A stretch of 55,026 nt of DNA from Chloroflexota bacterium (GCA_029559155.1 JAKQCM010000119.1:1-55026); one strand, 5' to 3'. Positions 34,257-43,867 are shown, counted from the first letter of the stretch. Program-made: numbers and translations. Notes: generated by a model from the letters alone, not told the origin.

Positions 34257-35468
34257 CTATTGGCATTTTTGCGCATGGGCCAGATGTTCCTCGAAGGTGG
34301 CCGAAAAGACGTGGCTTCCGGCGATGGAACTTTCGCAGTCGACGACAAAGAAATAGTACTCGCTGGCCGTGGGGTTGGCGACCGCTTGCAGGGAACCCAG
34401 GCTGGGGTTGGCAATGGGACCAGGCGGCAAACCCGGGTACAGGTAGGTGTTGTAGGGCGAATCAACTTCCAGGTCGCTGAGGTAAAGCGGCACTTTCCAC
34501 CAGGTTTCGGTGTCTGGCTGAAAACCTAGTGCAAATTGCACGGTGGGATCGGCGCTGAGGGTCATATTGGCGGCCAGGCGGTTGAGAAAAACGCCGGCGA
34601 TGATCGGCCGTTCGTCCGGCAGCACCGCCTCGCGCTGCACAATCGAGGCCAGCGTGACGGCTTGCAAAATCGACAATCCCTGAACGCCAAACGATTGGCG
34701 CATGGCAGGCGTCACGCGCTCGTCGAAGGTGGTAAGCATCAAATCGATCAGGTAGGCGGCGTCGGCGTCCAAAGGGACGCGGTAGGTGTCGGGGAAAAGG
34801 AAACCTTCCAGCGTGGCGGTGGGTGGCAGGTCGGCGAGGAAGGGGTAAGGCGATAGGTCAAACGGCCGTTCTCGCCGCACAATCGCCAAAAATTCATCCG
34901 GATCAATTTGCGCCGGACGCGTTACCAGCAAATAGTTAGCCATCTCTTCGGCGCGCAGCCCTTCAATAAATCGCAGTTCTATGTCGCGGCCGATGGCCTG
35001 AGTGAGCGCGAAGGCCAGCTCTGGGATGGTTAACTGTGGCGGCAAGGTAAAATCACCGGCCGCCAACTGCGAATCGAGGCCGTAATAGTGGGCGTAGCGC
35101 ACAAAGAGGGTCGGATTGTTCAGCAGGCCGGCTTCGGTAAGGTTTTGGGCGACGGAAACGGCCGTTTCCCCCGGATTGATGGTGAAATTGACCGGGTTGG
35201 CGGCGACACCGGCCGCCGACCCTAGACCTTCGGCGTTTAGCGACAGGTAGGTCTGCAAATAGAGCCGTTCCGGCAAACTAAGGCTGGCGCTGCCGCCTTC
35301 GACACGGATGCCGCCATAGGCGGCGCTGCGCCATTGACCATAGAGAACAAGAACGGCCGTCATACACCCCACCACCACAAAAAACAACACAGCCACGCGC
35401 AGCAGCCAGGTCGCTGCGCCCGGTTTGCGCCGGTAAGGGTCTTTTGAATTGCTCGTTTTAGATTCCAA
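34257..35468 (-). CDS. mltG: Endolytic murein transglycosylase MltG
   Basis: 403 residues with an N-terminal membrane helix (about 23-45, WLLRVAVLFFVVVGCMTAVLVLYG), a LysM-like segment (NFTINPGETAVSVAQNLTEAG) and the YceG catalytic domain. The catalytic Glu lies in ASIVQREAVLPDERPIIAGVFLNRL (written in part), followed by LSADPTVQFALG and the closing SPYNTYLYPGLPPGPIANPS. MltG cuts nascent glycan strands and sets their length. It lies 60 bp after ruvX on the same strand, a common bacterial order. Confidence 0.92.
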   Translation of the reverse strand: MESKTSNSKDPYRRKPGAATWLLRVAVLFFVVVGCMTAVLVLYGQWRSAAYGGIRVEGGSASLSLPERLYLQTYLSLNAEGLGSAAGVAANPVNFTINPGETAVSVAQNLTEAGLLNNPTLFVRYAHYYGLDSQLAAGDFTLPPQLTIPELAFALTQAIGRDIELRFIEGLRAEEMANYLLVTRPAQIDPDEFLAIVRRERPFDLSPYPFLADLPPTATLEGFLFPDTYRVPLDADAAYLIDLMLTTFDERVTPAMRQSFGVQGLSILQAVTLASIVQREAVLPDERPIIAGVFLNRLAANMTLSADPTVQFALGFQPDTETWWKVPLYLSDLEVDSPYNTYLYPGLPPGPIANPSLGSLQAVANPTASEYYFFVVDCESSIAGSHVFSATFEEHLAHAQKCQ

Positions 35469-35506
35469 ATTGCTGATGGTGAGCCTCCGGTGGCGGTTGT
35501 CGATTT

Positions 35507-35538
35507 TGATGCGTGATGCAATTACGCATCACGCATCA
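35507..35538. repeat. Hairpin TGATGCGTGATGC between ruvX and mltG
   Basis: 13-bp perfect arms (35507-35519, 35526-35538), 6-nt loop. The right arm supplies the last codons and stop of ruvX. The words match the hairpins at 2582 and 44317. Confidence 0.75.
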
Positions 35539-35981
35539 GAAGCCCCTGCCTGCATATCCAGATAAGCCTGCAAGATCAATGTAGCGGCAACGGCGTCGAC
35601 ATTTTGGCGAATTTTGCGCCCTTTTTGGCCGCGCGCGCGCAGGCTGTTTTCCGCCTGCACGGTGGTAAAGGCTTCGTCCGTAAAGGCGACGGGGATGTGG
35701 AGATTTTCCTGCAAGGCGGCGGCGTAATCGCGCACCCAGGCGGCTTTTTCCCCTTCGTGGCCATCCAACATCACAGGCAGACCCACCACGACCAGATTGG
35801 CCTGCTGTTCGGCGATCAAGCGGCCGATTTGGGCAAAATCATTCTGGCGCGAGGTGCGTTTGATCACCGCCAGGGTGGTGGCGATGGTCCGGGTGGCGTC
35901 GCTAACGGCGACGCCAATGCGCTTTTCGCCTAAATCCAGGCCTAACACCCGTCCTTTAACGGCAAAGTTGTTGTTTGTCAT
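35529..35981 (-). CDS. ruvX: Putative pre-16S rRNA nuclease (YqgF/RuvX)
   Basis: 150 residues, the usual size. RNase H-like fold motifs are VLGLDLGEKRIGVAVSD at the start, LVVVGLPVMLDG in the middle and FTDEAFTTVQAE towards the end. A further Asp lies in QNVDAVAATLILQAYLD. The first Asp, the Glu/Asp pair and the last Asp form the metal site. It helps mature the 5' end of 16S rRNA. The stop codon is formed by an inverted-repeat arm. Confidence 0.92.
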   Translation of the reverse strand: MTNNNFAVKGRVLGLDLGEKRIGVAVSDATRTIATTLAVIKRTSRQNDFAQIGRLIAEQQANLVVVGLPVMLDGHEGEKAAWVRDYAAALQENLHIPVAFTDEAFTTVQAENSLRARGQKGRKIRQNVDAVAATLILQAYLDMQAGASDA

Positions 35982-36112
35982 AGATCACGTCACGGCGCGG
36001 AGCAGCGAGCCTCAAGTCTCGCCGAACATACGATCATGGGGTAAAGGATGGCACAAAACGGCCGTTTTGACTTCTGCGATATGCCTACGATTCCCTGACC
36101 ACTCAGCCGAAA

Positions 36113-36143
36113 GAGATTGGGAGAGGGGCACTCTCCCAATCTC
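36113..36143 (-). terminator. Hairpin after the second pullulanase gene
   Basis: GAGATTGGGAGA (36113-36124) and TCTCCCAATCTC (36132-36143) pair over 12 bp with a 7-nt loop. It begins 8 bp beyond the stop at 36151. There is no strong T-run. Confidence 0.65.
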
Positions 36144-36150
36144 ATACGCT

Positions 36151-39100
36151 CTAACCGTTTCGCCGCCGCCGGACAACGTAGGCGGCAGCGGCCGCCGCTG
36201 CGGCAGCGCTAACCCCGGCTGCCACCAGCCAGCCTGTATTATTGGATTCGGCAGGTTCGTTAACCGGTATCTCTGGCGCTTCGGCGGTGGGCAAAGGCGT
36301 GCTTTCGGGAACGGCCGTGGCCGTTGGCGCAGGGGTCGGCTCGGTGGTGGGTTCAAGGGTCGGCTCGGGTGTCGGCACGGCCGTGGGCGCTTCCACCGCC
36401 AGCATGGCCGCATTCTCCGGCATAACAAACACGGCCGTTGTGCGCCCAGGTATGGTGAACGCGCCGCTGTTAGGGTCGAAAACGGCCGTTTGCACCACCG
36501 GATCAGCCGAATTTTGCTGCACAAAATGCAGCGCCAGGGGGAATCCGGCCAGGTCTGGCTGGCTGAAGGTTTGCGCTTCGTCATTGGCGTTAATCAGCGC
36601 CACGATCAACTCGAAATTCGGATCCAGGTTTTCGCCCACTCTATCGGACAGGCTCATGACGATCAGGCCGGGAATTTGGTCTCTGCCGGTGTTGTAGAAG
36701 GCCAAACGTTCCTGAACATCAACGGCCGTAGGCAGGTGGAACAAGGGCGAACTGCGGCGGATTTGCAGCATTTCCTGGAAATGAACGGCCGTTTGCCGGA
36801 TATTTTCACTGGTTGGCGTCAGCCCATCCGCGCCCAGCAGGCCCTCCATCACCGGCCACATACTCTGGTTGTCGCCGGCCGGGGGCAGGCCTACGCCCCA
36901 ATTGTTGGTTTGATAGCTAAAGTCCAACCGATTGAACCAATCGCCCGAATTGTAGCTGTTGCGGTCCAGCGATTTGGAGCGCAGCAGATCATCCCCGGCC
37001 TGGAAGAACGGCACGCCCTGGCTCAACAACACAATCGAATTGCCCAGGTTTTGAATGCGCACCCGGTCGGACAGGCTGGTAGCCAGCGGCGCTTTGTACT
37101 GCACAATGTCGAACAACGTCTCGTTGTCGTGTTTGGAAATGTAGACCAGATTTTCCTGGGGATCGCTGGTATACGCGGCCGACTGCCCGTTGTACTGGAT
37201 GGCCAGCCCGCTGACCAGATTGCCTTCGGCGTTGACAAACTCATAATCGGTCAGATTCCCGGCCATGCCCACACGGATCAGGTCGGCGAAGTGGAGCAAG
37301 CGCAGGCGCTGTTCGGCTTCCGAACCTTGCTCGGTGTCGTTGGGATCGTAGTAGAGGCCGTTGATAAACCCTTGTTCCTGCTGGCCGCCAAACGGACTGC
37401 CGCCGCGCACTGCGTCGCGCAGGCGGTCGTTGAAGGTGCCGATGCCGGTTCCGGCCATGTTTTGCTGCGTGGCGTTGATGCCGCGGGCATTGTCGGCCAC
37501 TTCGCCAAAGTTCCACCCCTCGCCATAGATGTAGATGGCCGAACCGTCTACGCCATTGACGGCCGGGGTGAGGTTGTGCACGGCCGTTTGCAAGGCTACC
37601 ATGTCATCGCGCATGTGGTGGCCCATCAGGTCAAAGCGGAACCCGTCAACTTTGTAGGCGGTAGCCCACATCACGGCCGAATCGATCATCAATTTACGCA
37701 TCATGTTGTGTTCGCTGGCCGTGTTTTGGCAGCAAGTGCTCGTTTCGACGCGGCCGGTGGCGTTCAGGCGATGGTAATAGCCTGGCACAATGCGGTCCAA
37801 CACCGAGCGGGGGTCTTGCCCGCTGGCGCTGGTGTGATTGTAAACCACGTCGATCACCACTCGCAGGCCATTTTGGTTGAGCGCCTGCACCATCTGGCGG
37901 AACTCCAAAATACGGACCGCGCCATTGGGATCGGTGGCGTAGCTGCCTTCAGGCACATTGTAGTGGTAGGGGTCGTAGCCCCAGTTAAACCCGTCCTGAT
38001 CGCGCACCGCGCCGACAAGCGCCTGCTGCTGATCGGAGTTGGGGGGGAAAGTGGCGAGAACGGCCGTGTCCGGCTCAACCCGCGCCGCCGCATCCTCTTC
38101 AATCGTGGCAATGTCAAACGTTGGCAGCAGGTGCAGATGAGTCAGTCCGGCCTGAGCCAGGCTGATCAGGTGCTGCATGCCATTCGACTGCACATCCGTA
38201 AACGCCAGATACTTGCCCCGATGTTCTTCCGGTACGGTTGCGTCGTTCATGCTGAAATCGCGCATGTGCAGTTCATAAATAACCGTGTTTTCCGGTGCGG
38301 CCAGCGGCGGTTTGGCCAGCGTTTGCCACCCTTCAGGCATCAGGCTGGGATCGTTCAAATCCACAATCTGGCTGCGCAAGCTGTTCATCGACAGGCTGAT
38401 GGAATAGGGATCCGTGACCAGATTTAATTCCACTTGACCCGTGGAGGGAACAAACACTTCCACCTCATAAAGGTAGTAAGCGCCGTTCCAATCCGCCCGC
38501 CCGGTCAGGCTCCAGACGCCAGTACCGGCATCTGCCACCATGGGGATGATGTCGGAAGCTGTCTCCGCGTCGGCGCTGTCGAACAAGTGCAGCTTCACCG
38601 AACGCGCCGTGGGCGCCCACACTTGCAGCGTGGGCGTATCGCCCTCGAAGGTAACGCCCAACGGCCCATCATAGGTGTAGAGGTCGTCGAGAACGCCGGG
38701 AATTTGCAGACCGGTGGCATCGAGCAAATCGCCCGCTTCGTTGTAAGCAGAGATGGCAAGCTGGCCTTTTAAGAGCTGGCCAACCTGATCTAAATCATCC
38801 GGGCTGAGAGTCAGGGCGGTGAACCGGCTCAGGTGAGGAAACTTGGCTTTCACGTCGTCGCTCAGACCGGCTTCATTTACTGTCAAGGGCAGGCTTGCCC
38901 CGCCCACAATGCCGTCCAAACCAAGGCTGAATGCCTCGTCGGCTTTGGTGTAGTGCAGCAAATAGGTATTGCCCGCCGCCGGTTCAATGTCCCAGGCGAT
39001 GGTATCGGCCGTTACCCAATGCGCTTTTTGCTGCTTGATATTGCCCTGGGCTGCGCCGCCTTCGCCTAAGGGGCGAATGGTCAGCAAATGCGTGATGGAA

Positions 39101-40434
39101 TCGTAGCTAAAAATCATGGGCGCGTTATCGGCGGGAACGGAAAAAGCGATGTTGGCGCCGTCTTGTGCGCCGTCTGCGCCGTAGTTTTCGTCCCAACTCT
39201 GGTTGATGGCCACTTTGGCCTCATAGTCGCCCGCAGGGATGGCGTCGGTGAGGAAGGTGTAGGCGCCGTCGCCGTCGGGGTCTTGCAGCCAGGAGCGCAG
39301 GCAGTCGGGCTGCCAATCGCCAGGGCAACCGATGGCCGCCTGGAAATCGCCGGGCACGTTGGCGATGAGGTTGTTGACGCTGTCGGCAACCCAGCCGGTG
39401 GTGTTGTCGAAGAAGAAGGATACGGCCGTTTCCTCCGCCAATGACAAGGGGATATTCGGCCCGCTCGACTCGGCGTTCAGGCCAAAGTTTACGTCCCAAC
39501 TGTCATTGAGAGCGACCTTGTATTCGTAGTCCCCGGCCGGAATGGTGAACACGGCCGTCCAAAGCTGGTCCTCTTCATCAAACGCCAGATAGGTGACATC
39601 ACAATCGGGCTGCCAATCGCCAGGGCAGCCCAACACGCTCTGGATTGTGCCGGGAATGGTCACGGTATCCGGCATCGGCACGACAGGCGCGGGCAGCCCC
39701 ACCGGCGCGGCGGCGGCAACGCCCAGCGCGGTCGGGTCGCCAGTGCTTACTTCCAGACTGTCGGTGGCCGGGTCATAGGTAAAGAGCGCGGCCTGCCCCT
39801 CGGCGACGGTGAACGGCGCTGATTGTTCCCCGCCGGGGACGACGCCGGTGGCTTCATAGTCGCCTGGGGGAATATCGGCCGTTACAAAGGTATAAACGCC
39901 GTCGCCATCCGGGTCTTGCAAAAACGAGCGCAGACAATCGGCCTGGCCATCTTCGGCGCAGCCCAATTCGGATTGAAATGTACCGGTCACAATGGCAAAT
40001 AGGCTGTTCAGGTCATCGCTAACCCAGCGCGTTTTGTGGTCGTACCAAAACGTCACGGGACCATCGGCCGGCACTTCCAGGGGGATATTGGGGCCGTAAT
40101 ACTCGGCATTGAGGCCATAATTGTCGGCCCAGGTGCCGTTTAGGGCGGCTTTGTACTCGTAATTGCCCGCTTTCAGGTCGAAGACGGCCAGCCAGAGGTC
40201 GGCTTCCGGGTCATAGGTGAGCATACTTTCCGGGCAGGTGGTGTTCCACTCGCCGGAGCAGCCCAGTTGGGGCTGGATGGTTCCCGCGATGGTGACGGTG
40301 TCGGGCGGGGGAATGGAGGCGGGGTCGTCGCTTTGGGCGACAGGCAGAGCGCCAGCTGTCATGGCTGTGCCGGCTAAAATTAGAAGGAGCCAGAAACTAA
40401 GAAAGAGTCTACGGCCGTTTCGCTTATGATTCAC
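36151..40434 (-). CDS. pulA: Surface pullulanase with four X25-like modules
   Basis: 1,427 residues. GTG start after AGAGGAGAAATAACA. A signal peptide (about 1-33) is followed by four repeated beta modules, each with a Cys pair and a 'GNYEYKAALN..W..N.G' or 'GDYEAK' motif (about 43-140, 145-240, 255-350, 355-455), like the X25 modules of Bacillus pullulanases. After an N-terminal sandwich, the GH13 pullulanase core has YELHMRDFSMND ~723, GFRFDLMGHHM (nucleophile Asp) ~931, YIYGEGWNFG (acid Glu) ~970 and SKHDNETL. A Pro/Thr/Glu linker (about 1345-1395) leads to a hydrophobic helix and RRRRNG, suggesting wall or membrane anchoring. It cuts alpha-1,6 bonds. The core is a clear paralogue of the second GH13 domain of the 2,453-residue enzyme. 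Confidence 0.92.
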   Translation of the reverse strand: MNHKRNGRRLFLSFWLLLILAGTAMTAGALPVAQSDDPASIPPPDTVTIAGTIQPQLGCSGEWNTTCPESMLTYDPEADLWLAVFDLKAGNYEYKAALNGTWADNYGLNAEYYGPNIPLEVPADGPVTFWYDHKTRWVSDDLNSLFAIVTGTFQSELGCAEDGQADCLRSFLQDPDGDGVYTFVTADIPPGDYEATGVVPGGEQSAPFTVAEGQAALFTYDPATDSLEVSTGDPTALGVAAAAPVGLPAPVVPMPDTVTIPGTIQSVLGCPGDWQPDCDVTYLAFDEEDQLWTAVFTIPAGDYEYKVALNDSWDVNFGLNAESSGPNIPLSLAEETAVSFFFDNTTGWVADSVNNLIANVPGDFQAAIGCPGDWQPDCLRSWLQDPDGDGAYTFLTDAIPAGDYEAKVAINQSWDENYGADGAQDGANIAFSVPADNAPMIFSYDSITHLLTIRPLGEGGAAQGNIKQQKAHWVTADTIAWDIEPAAGNTYLLHYTKADEAFSLGLDGIVGGASLPLTVNEAGLSDDVKAKFPHLSRFTALTLSPDDLDQVGQLLKGQLAISAYNEAGDLLDATGLQIPGVLDDLYTYDGPLGVTFEGDTPTLQVWAPTARSVKLHLFDSADAETASDIIPMVADAGTGVWSLTGRADWNGAYYLYEVEVFVPSTGQVELNLVTDPYSISLSMNSLRSQIVDLNDPSLMPEGWQTLAKPPLAAPENTVIYELHMRDFSMNDATVPEEHRGKYLAFTDVQSNGMQHLISLAQAGLTHLHLLPTFDIATIEEDAAARVEPDTAVLATFPPNSDQQQALVGAVRDQDGFNWGYDPYHYNVPEGSYATDPNGAVRILEFRQMVQALNQNGLRVVIDVVYNHTSASGQDPRSVLDRIVPGYYHRLNATGRVETSTCCQNTASEHNMMRKLMIDSAVMWATAYKVDGFRFDLMGHHMRDDMVALQTAVHNLTPAVNGVDGSAIYIYGEGWNFGEVADNARGINATQQNMAGTGIGTFNDRLRDAVRGGSPFGGQQEQGFINGLYYDPNDTEQGSEAEQRLRLLHFADLIRVGMAGNLTDYEFVNAEGNLVSGLAIQYNGQSAAYTSDPQENLVYISKHDNETLFDIVQYKAPLATSLSDRVRIQNLGNSIVLLSQGVPFFQAGDDLLRSKSLDRNSYNSGDWFNRLDFSYQTNNWGVGLPPAGDNQSMWPVMEGLLGADGLTPTSENIRQTAVHFQEMLQIRRSSPLFHLPTAVDVQERLAFYNTGRDQIPGLIVMSLSDRVGENLDPNFELIVALINANDEAQTFSQPDLAGFPLALHFVQQNSADPVVQTAVFDPNSGAFTIPGRTTAVFVMPENAAMLAVEAPTAVPTPEPTLEPTTEPTPAPTATAVPESTPLPTAEAPEIPVNEPAESNNTGWLVAAGVSAAAAAAAAAYVVRRRRNG

Positions 40435-40441
40435 TGTTATT

Positions 40442-40550
40442 TCTCCTCTTAAAAGAATTTAACGCAAAGGCGCAGAGAAAAATCTGCGTCAGCGGCGAAA
40501 TCTGCGGATTTTCATTGATGGTGTTGAGCCTGTGCTCATGTCATCTCCTC
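40442..40550 (-). repeat. Dispersed repeat R1, copy 2
   Basis: Shortest copy, with only one GGCGCAGAG-type unit. Read on the minus strand, it ends at GCGTTAAATTCTTTTAAGAGGAG, which is the ribosome binding site of the pullulanase. Upstream of it, 40551-40570 repeats the end of another R1 (AAAAATAATTTAACGCAGAGG), so the element is partly doubled. Confidence 0.9.
40489..40539 (-). CDS. 16-residue mini-ORF inside R1 (copy 2)
   Basis: ATG at 40539-40537 after GAGGAGATGAC. The peptide MSTGSTPSMKIRRFRR differs from the other two copies only by Thr for Ala3; codon 16 is CGC. The stop TGA is kept. It ends about 50 nt before the pullulanase start and may act as a leader or uORF for it. Confidence 0.35.
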   Translation of the reverse strand: MSTGSTPSMKIRRFRR

Positions 40551-40571
40551 GAAAAATAATTTAACGCAGAG

Positions 40572-40650
40572 GTCTGCAGAAGACCCTAAGGGTTTGACCC
40601 TGGGTGATTTTACTGTGCGCGCGGCAAAACCCTTAGGGTCTCTGTATCAG
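40572..40650. repeat. Inverted-repeat element E, copy 3
   Basis: AGACCCTAAGGGTTT (40581-40595) and AAAACCCTTAGGGTCT (40626-40641) pair around a 30-nt middle. The GTAAC ends seen in the other copies are absent. It abuts a partial R1 end on one side, so the two repeats are nested in the pullulanase leader. Confidence 0.7.
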
Positions 40651-40690
40651 TTTTAAAAGGTTGAATCTTTGGTCTGATGGGCGAACTTGT

Positions 40691-41353
40691 CTAAATCAGG
40701 CCAATTTCTCGGGCCTTCAGGGCCGCCTGGGTGCGGTCGCGCACGCCCAGTTTGCCCAAAATGTTGGTGACGTGGTTTTTGACTGTACCTTCGGCAATAA
40801 ACAACTCGCCGGCGATTTCTTTGTTGCTGGCGCCGGTGGCTACCAAAGCCAGAATTTCCTGTTCGCGTTCCGAAAGCGGTTCGACCAGGCTGTCCTGGGG
40901 GGAGACGGCCGTTTCCTGAGCCACGGCCGTTAACCGCGTAAATTCGGCCACCACTTTTGCCGCCACCGACGGCTGCAAAAAAGATTGCCCCGCCGCTGCG
41001 GCGCGAATGGCTTCGACCAATTTTTCCGAAGGCACATCCTTCAGCAGATAGCCTACCGCGCCGGCGCGCAGGCCATCAAACACATGGTCGTCATCATCAA
41101 ATGTGGTCAGGACGATGATTTTGACCTGGGGCATTTTTTCCAGCAGGCGGCGCGTCGCGGCTACGCCGTCCAGCACCGGCATGCGCAAATCCATCAACAC
41201 GACATCGGGTTTGAGTCGGGCGGCTGCGTCCAGCGCTTCCTGGCCATTGCCCGACTCGCCTACCACTTCCAGGTCTGGCCATACGGACAGAAGGGTGTGC
41301 AGCCCTTCACGGAACAGCGCCTGATCGTCGACTAATAAGAGGCGAATAGGCAT
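40691..41353 (-). CDS. NarL/LuxR-family response regulator
   Basis: About 220 residues from ATG 41353 (after TAAAGGAGACAACCTG). The receiver domain has the acidic pair VDD (9-10), phospho-acceptor Asp55 in VVLMDLRMP, Thr in IIVLTTFDDDDH and Lys in YLLKDVPSEKL. The C-terminal LuxR helix-turn-helix has PLSEREQEILALVATG and NKEIAGELFIAEGTVKNHV. It is translated with the upstream histidine kinase, the start and stop sharing TGATG. Target genes are not evident; the pullulanase lies immediately downstream. Confidence 0.93.
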   Translation of the reverse strand: MPIRLLLVDDQALFREGLHTLLSVWPDLEVVGESGNGQEALDAAARLKPDVVLMDLRMPVLDGVAATRRLLEKMPQVKIIVLTTFDDDDHVFDGLRAGAVGYLLKDVPSEKLVEAIRAAAAGQSFLQPSVAAKVVAEFTRLTAVAQETAVSPQDSLVEPLSEREQEILALVATGASNKEIAGELFIAEGTVKNHVTNILGKLGVRDRTQAALKAREIGLI

Positions 41354-42567
41354 CAGGTTGTCTCCTTTACGGCCGTTGGCAAACACACCATCAGCGAAAA
41401 GCCCTGGTTGACGGCCGTTTTCACCGTTACCTGCCCGCCCAGCAAATGCACCCGCTCACGGACGCCCAACAAGCCAAAACCGTTTGACGTTTCTTCAGCG
41501 CCCAGACCGTTATCGACAATCGACAAACAGGCTTTGGTCGGGTCGGTATAGTCCAGAAGCAAATCGGCGCGCGAGGCGCGGGCGTGTTTGCGAATGTTGG
41601 TCAGCCCTTCTTGCGCCACGCGATAGAGGGCTAATTCTTCGTTGGAGGCCAGGTGGTGGGGGGTTCCCCGGACGACCAATTCGGTCACAATGCCGGCATT
41701 GTTGGATTCTGTGACCAGCGCGGCAATGGCTTCGGGTAACGGCCGTTTGCCCAACGGCGATTCGCGCAACGCAGCCACCGACTGCCGTACCGCGCCCAAT
41801 CCTTCTTGCGTCAGCGTTTGCGCTTTATCCAGCGCATCCAAAGCCCGCTGCGGATCGGCGGCCAGCAGCACTTTGGCGGCGGCAATTTGCACATTCACCA
41901 CCGTGAGATAATGCCCCAGATTGTCGTGGATTTCGCGCGCCAACCGGTTGCGCTCCTGCGTGGTGGCCAATTCCTCGGCCTGCAAGGCGTAGGCTGAAAG
42001 CTGGCGGTTGGCCGCTTCCAGATCGGCCGTCAGCTCTTCAGCGTAGCGGCGGGCCAGACGTTCCCGCTGCCCCTGTTCGGTAAACACCACGACAAAAAAG
42101 ATGGCCGGACTGACACTCACGGCAAAAAAAGTGGCCGATTCCCACTGGTTATACCGCAGGCCAATCGAGACAAACATACCGGCCAAAATGGCCAGATACA
42201 CGGGCCAGCGCCAGAGCGGCGTCAGCCGTTCCACTGCCATGGCGGCCAACGGCAGCGAAACCAGCCAGATGCCGCCAGGACCAATCAACCAATGAATGGC
42301 AAAAATCAGGCTGATCTGCAGCCCGAAATAAAGCAAATTAGCCCAACGAGATTGGATGCGCAGATAGAAGGCATCGACGGAGATGCACAGCCAGGTATAA
42401 ACAACGCCCAGCAAGATGGCGAGAATCGTTTCCGTAAGTGTGCCGCTGTAGCCTTCGGAGGAGAATGCGCCAAGAAAAGTTACCAGATAGCCGATAACGA
42501 CAACTATCAGAATCGATCGGCGAGCCTGAACTTCGACATCTATTTGGTTTTGGCGCAGTTTAAACAT
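41353..42567 (-). CDS. Sensor histidine kinase (HisKA_3 type)
   Basis: 404 residues. Five or six membrane helices (about 18-170) form a small-loop sensor without a large external domain. A coiled coil (about 172-205) precedes the H-box REIHDNLGHYLT (near 213). The HATPase domain has EGLTNIRKHARAS (N-box), VDNGLGAEE (G1) and GFGLLGVRERV (G2). It phosphorylates the LuxR-type regulator encoded next. The start has CAAGGAAATTTGCC. The lack of an extracellular domain suggests it senses a membrane or intramembrane signal. Confidence 0.92.
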   Translation of the reverse strand: MFKLRQNQIDVEVQARRSILIVVVIGYLVTFLGAFSSEGYSGTLTETILAILLGVVYTWLCISVDAFYLRIQSRWANLLYFGLQISLIFAIHWLIGPGGIWLVSLPLAAMAVERLTPLWRWPVYLAILAGMFVSIGLRYNQWESATFFAVSVSPAIFFVVVFTEQGQRERLARRYAEELTADLEAANRQLSAYALQAEELATTQERNRLAREIHDNLGHYLTVVNVQIAAAKVLLAADPQRALDALDKAQTLTQEGLGAVRQSVAALRESPLGKRPLPEAIAALVTESNNAGIVTELVVRGTPHHLASNEELALYRVAQEGLTNIRKHARASRADLLLDYTDPTKACLSIVDNGLGAEETSNGFGLLGVRERVHLLGGQVTVKTAVNQGFSLMVCLPTAVKETT

Positions 42568-42664
42568 GGCAAATTTCCTTGGGGGAAACTATACCACAAT
42601 CAGCCAGCGAATGATGCAGCTAAACAGGGGGAAACGGCCGTCTCATTACCCCCCACCCTGGCGT

Positions 42665-43867
42665 TCAGGACAGGGCATCGCGCACGGCCGTAATCGCCTC
42701 TTTTTCCATATCGTGGATGGTCAGGACACGGTCGCGGATAGTTTCGCGCAGCACGGCCGTTTCCACCGCCGATAGGGGGAAATCCTTGGCGGCGGTTTGT
42801 TTGATGGCCGCGAGACGGCCGTTGATTCCCCGAATTTCTTCCAGCCCTGCGCCGCCCTGAGTCAGGAACACATCCCGCCGGCGCAGCAGCAGTTCCCGCG
42901 TTTCTTGCAGCAGCGGCACGCTGTCCGGCAGCAATGCCGCGCCCAGTTCAGCCCAGGCGCGGCCGCTGGCGCGAAACTGCGGCGCGGTGTCGGCCAGGGC
43001 CGGTTTGTCCAGCAGCAGCGCGGCTTCTTGCAAAAAATCGGCGTACAGGTCGCGGTCGGCCCAATCCGCTTTGCCAAAGAGGGCAATGTCGGTAAACGCG
43101 GAGGTCAGCACGGCATACAGACGGCCGCCGGTGGCATATTCCACGGCCCAACTGCCGCGTCCTTTGGGTTTAACCAGCAGGTCGGCCCAATTCTGGTAGG
43201 CGGCAAAACCGAAATTCTTTTGGGCCCCTTTGGGCGGCTTTTCGGTGAAGAGTTTGATGGTGTCCCAGAGGCCGGCGAGAACGGCCGTTTTTAATTTTTT
43301 CGGCTGCGGCGGGTCGATGGTCATCAGGCGAAACTTGTGCTTTTTCACCTTCGCCCGCGCAGCGGTCAGCTCGCTCGTGCGGATGGTTAACGGAACTTGG
43401 GCCCGGTCGGCAATCCAGACGGTATCGGCCGCCTCGTCGTAACCATACACCACCAGCGGAAACATGGCCCACATCGTCTCGTCGTGCGGCAAGGTGTTGT
43501 AGGGCAGACTAAACATATCGACCCACACTATCGCCGGTAAACCATCGGCCAATGTTTCTTGCAAATTGGCCAGCCCGGTGTCCGCGCTGGCGGTGTGGTG
43601 GATGTGCTGCACCACGCCGAGGCGCGATAACATGGTATTCAGCGGGTCGAAGGTGTTGCGCGTCAGGATGCGCACTTCAGGATCGTAGCCCTGGTAAGCA
43701 AAGGTGAAGTAGCCCATCACAATACCGCCGCTGACGCCCAGCAAAAAGGCTTCGGAAAATGGCGCGTCGGTATGCGGCGCTTTTACCCCGCGATACGCCC
43801 AAACGTTTCGCACACTCCCCGTCTCCCAATGTCGGCCAGAAAATTCGGTATACCCCACAAGTTTCAT
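42665..43867 (-). CDS. BtrH-like / DUF4872 protein lacking the usual Cys
   Basis: 400 residues. The N-terminal half fits the BtrH_N family: GRHWETGSVRNVWAYRG, SEAFLLGVSGGIVMGYF, LPAIVWVDMFSLPYN and VVYGYDEAADTVWIADR. The second half is helical, like DUF4872. BtrH transfers an acyl group from a carrier protein in butirosin synthesis with a Cys in the 'GRHC' position. Here that residue is Trp14, so a Cys-based acyl transfer is unlikely. The start is set by AAGGAGCGAAAACC. No antibiotic-synthesis genes are near; the gene stands divergent from a small ORF. Confidence 0.75.
   Translation of the reverse strand: MKLVGYTEFSGRHWETGSVRNVWAYRGVKAPHTDAPFSEAFLLGVSGGIVMGYFTFAYQGYDPEVRILTRNTFDPLNTMLSRLGVVQHIHHTASADTGLANLQETLADGLPAIVWVDMFSLPYNTLPHDETMWAMFPLVVYGYDEAADTVWIADRAQVPLTIRTSELTAARAKVKKHKFRLMTIDPPQPKKLKTAVLAGLWDTIKLFTEKPPKGAQKNFGFAAYQNWADLLVKPKGRGSWAVEYATGGRLYAVLTSAFTDIALFGKADWADRDLYADFLQEAALLLDKPALADTAPQFRASGRAWAELGAALLPDSVPLLQETRELLLRRRDVFLTQGGAGLEEIRGINGRLAAIKQTAAKDFPLSAVETAVLRETIRDRVLTIHDMEKEAITAVRDALS

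Noticed and set aside
35797-38427. Plus-strand frame of about 876 codons
   Set aside because: Antisense to ruvX and the pullulanase; the composition is that of a shadow frame, and both opposite genes have clear catalytic motifs.
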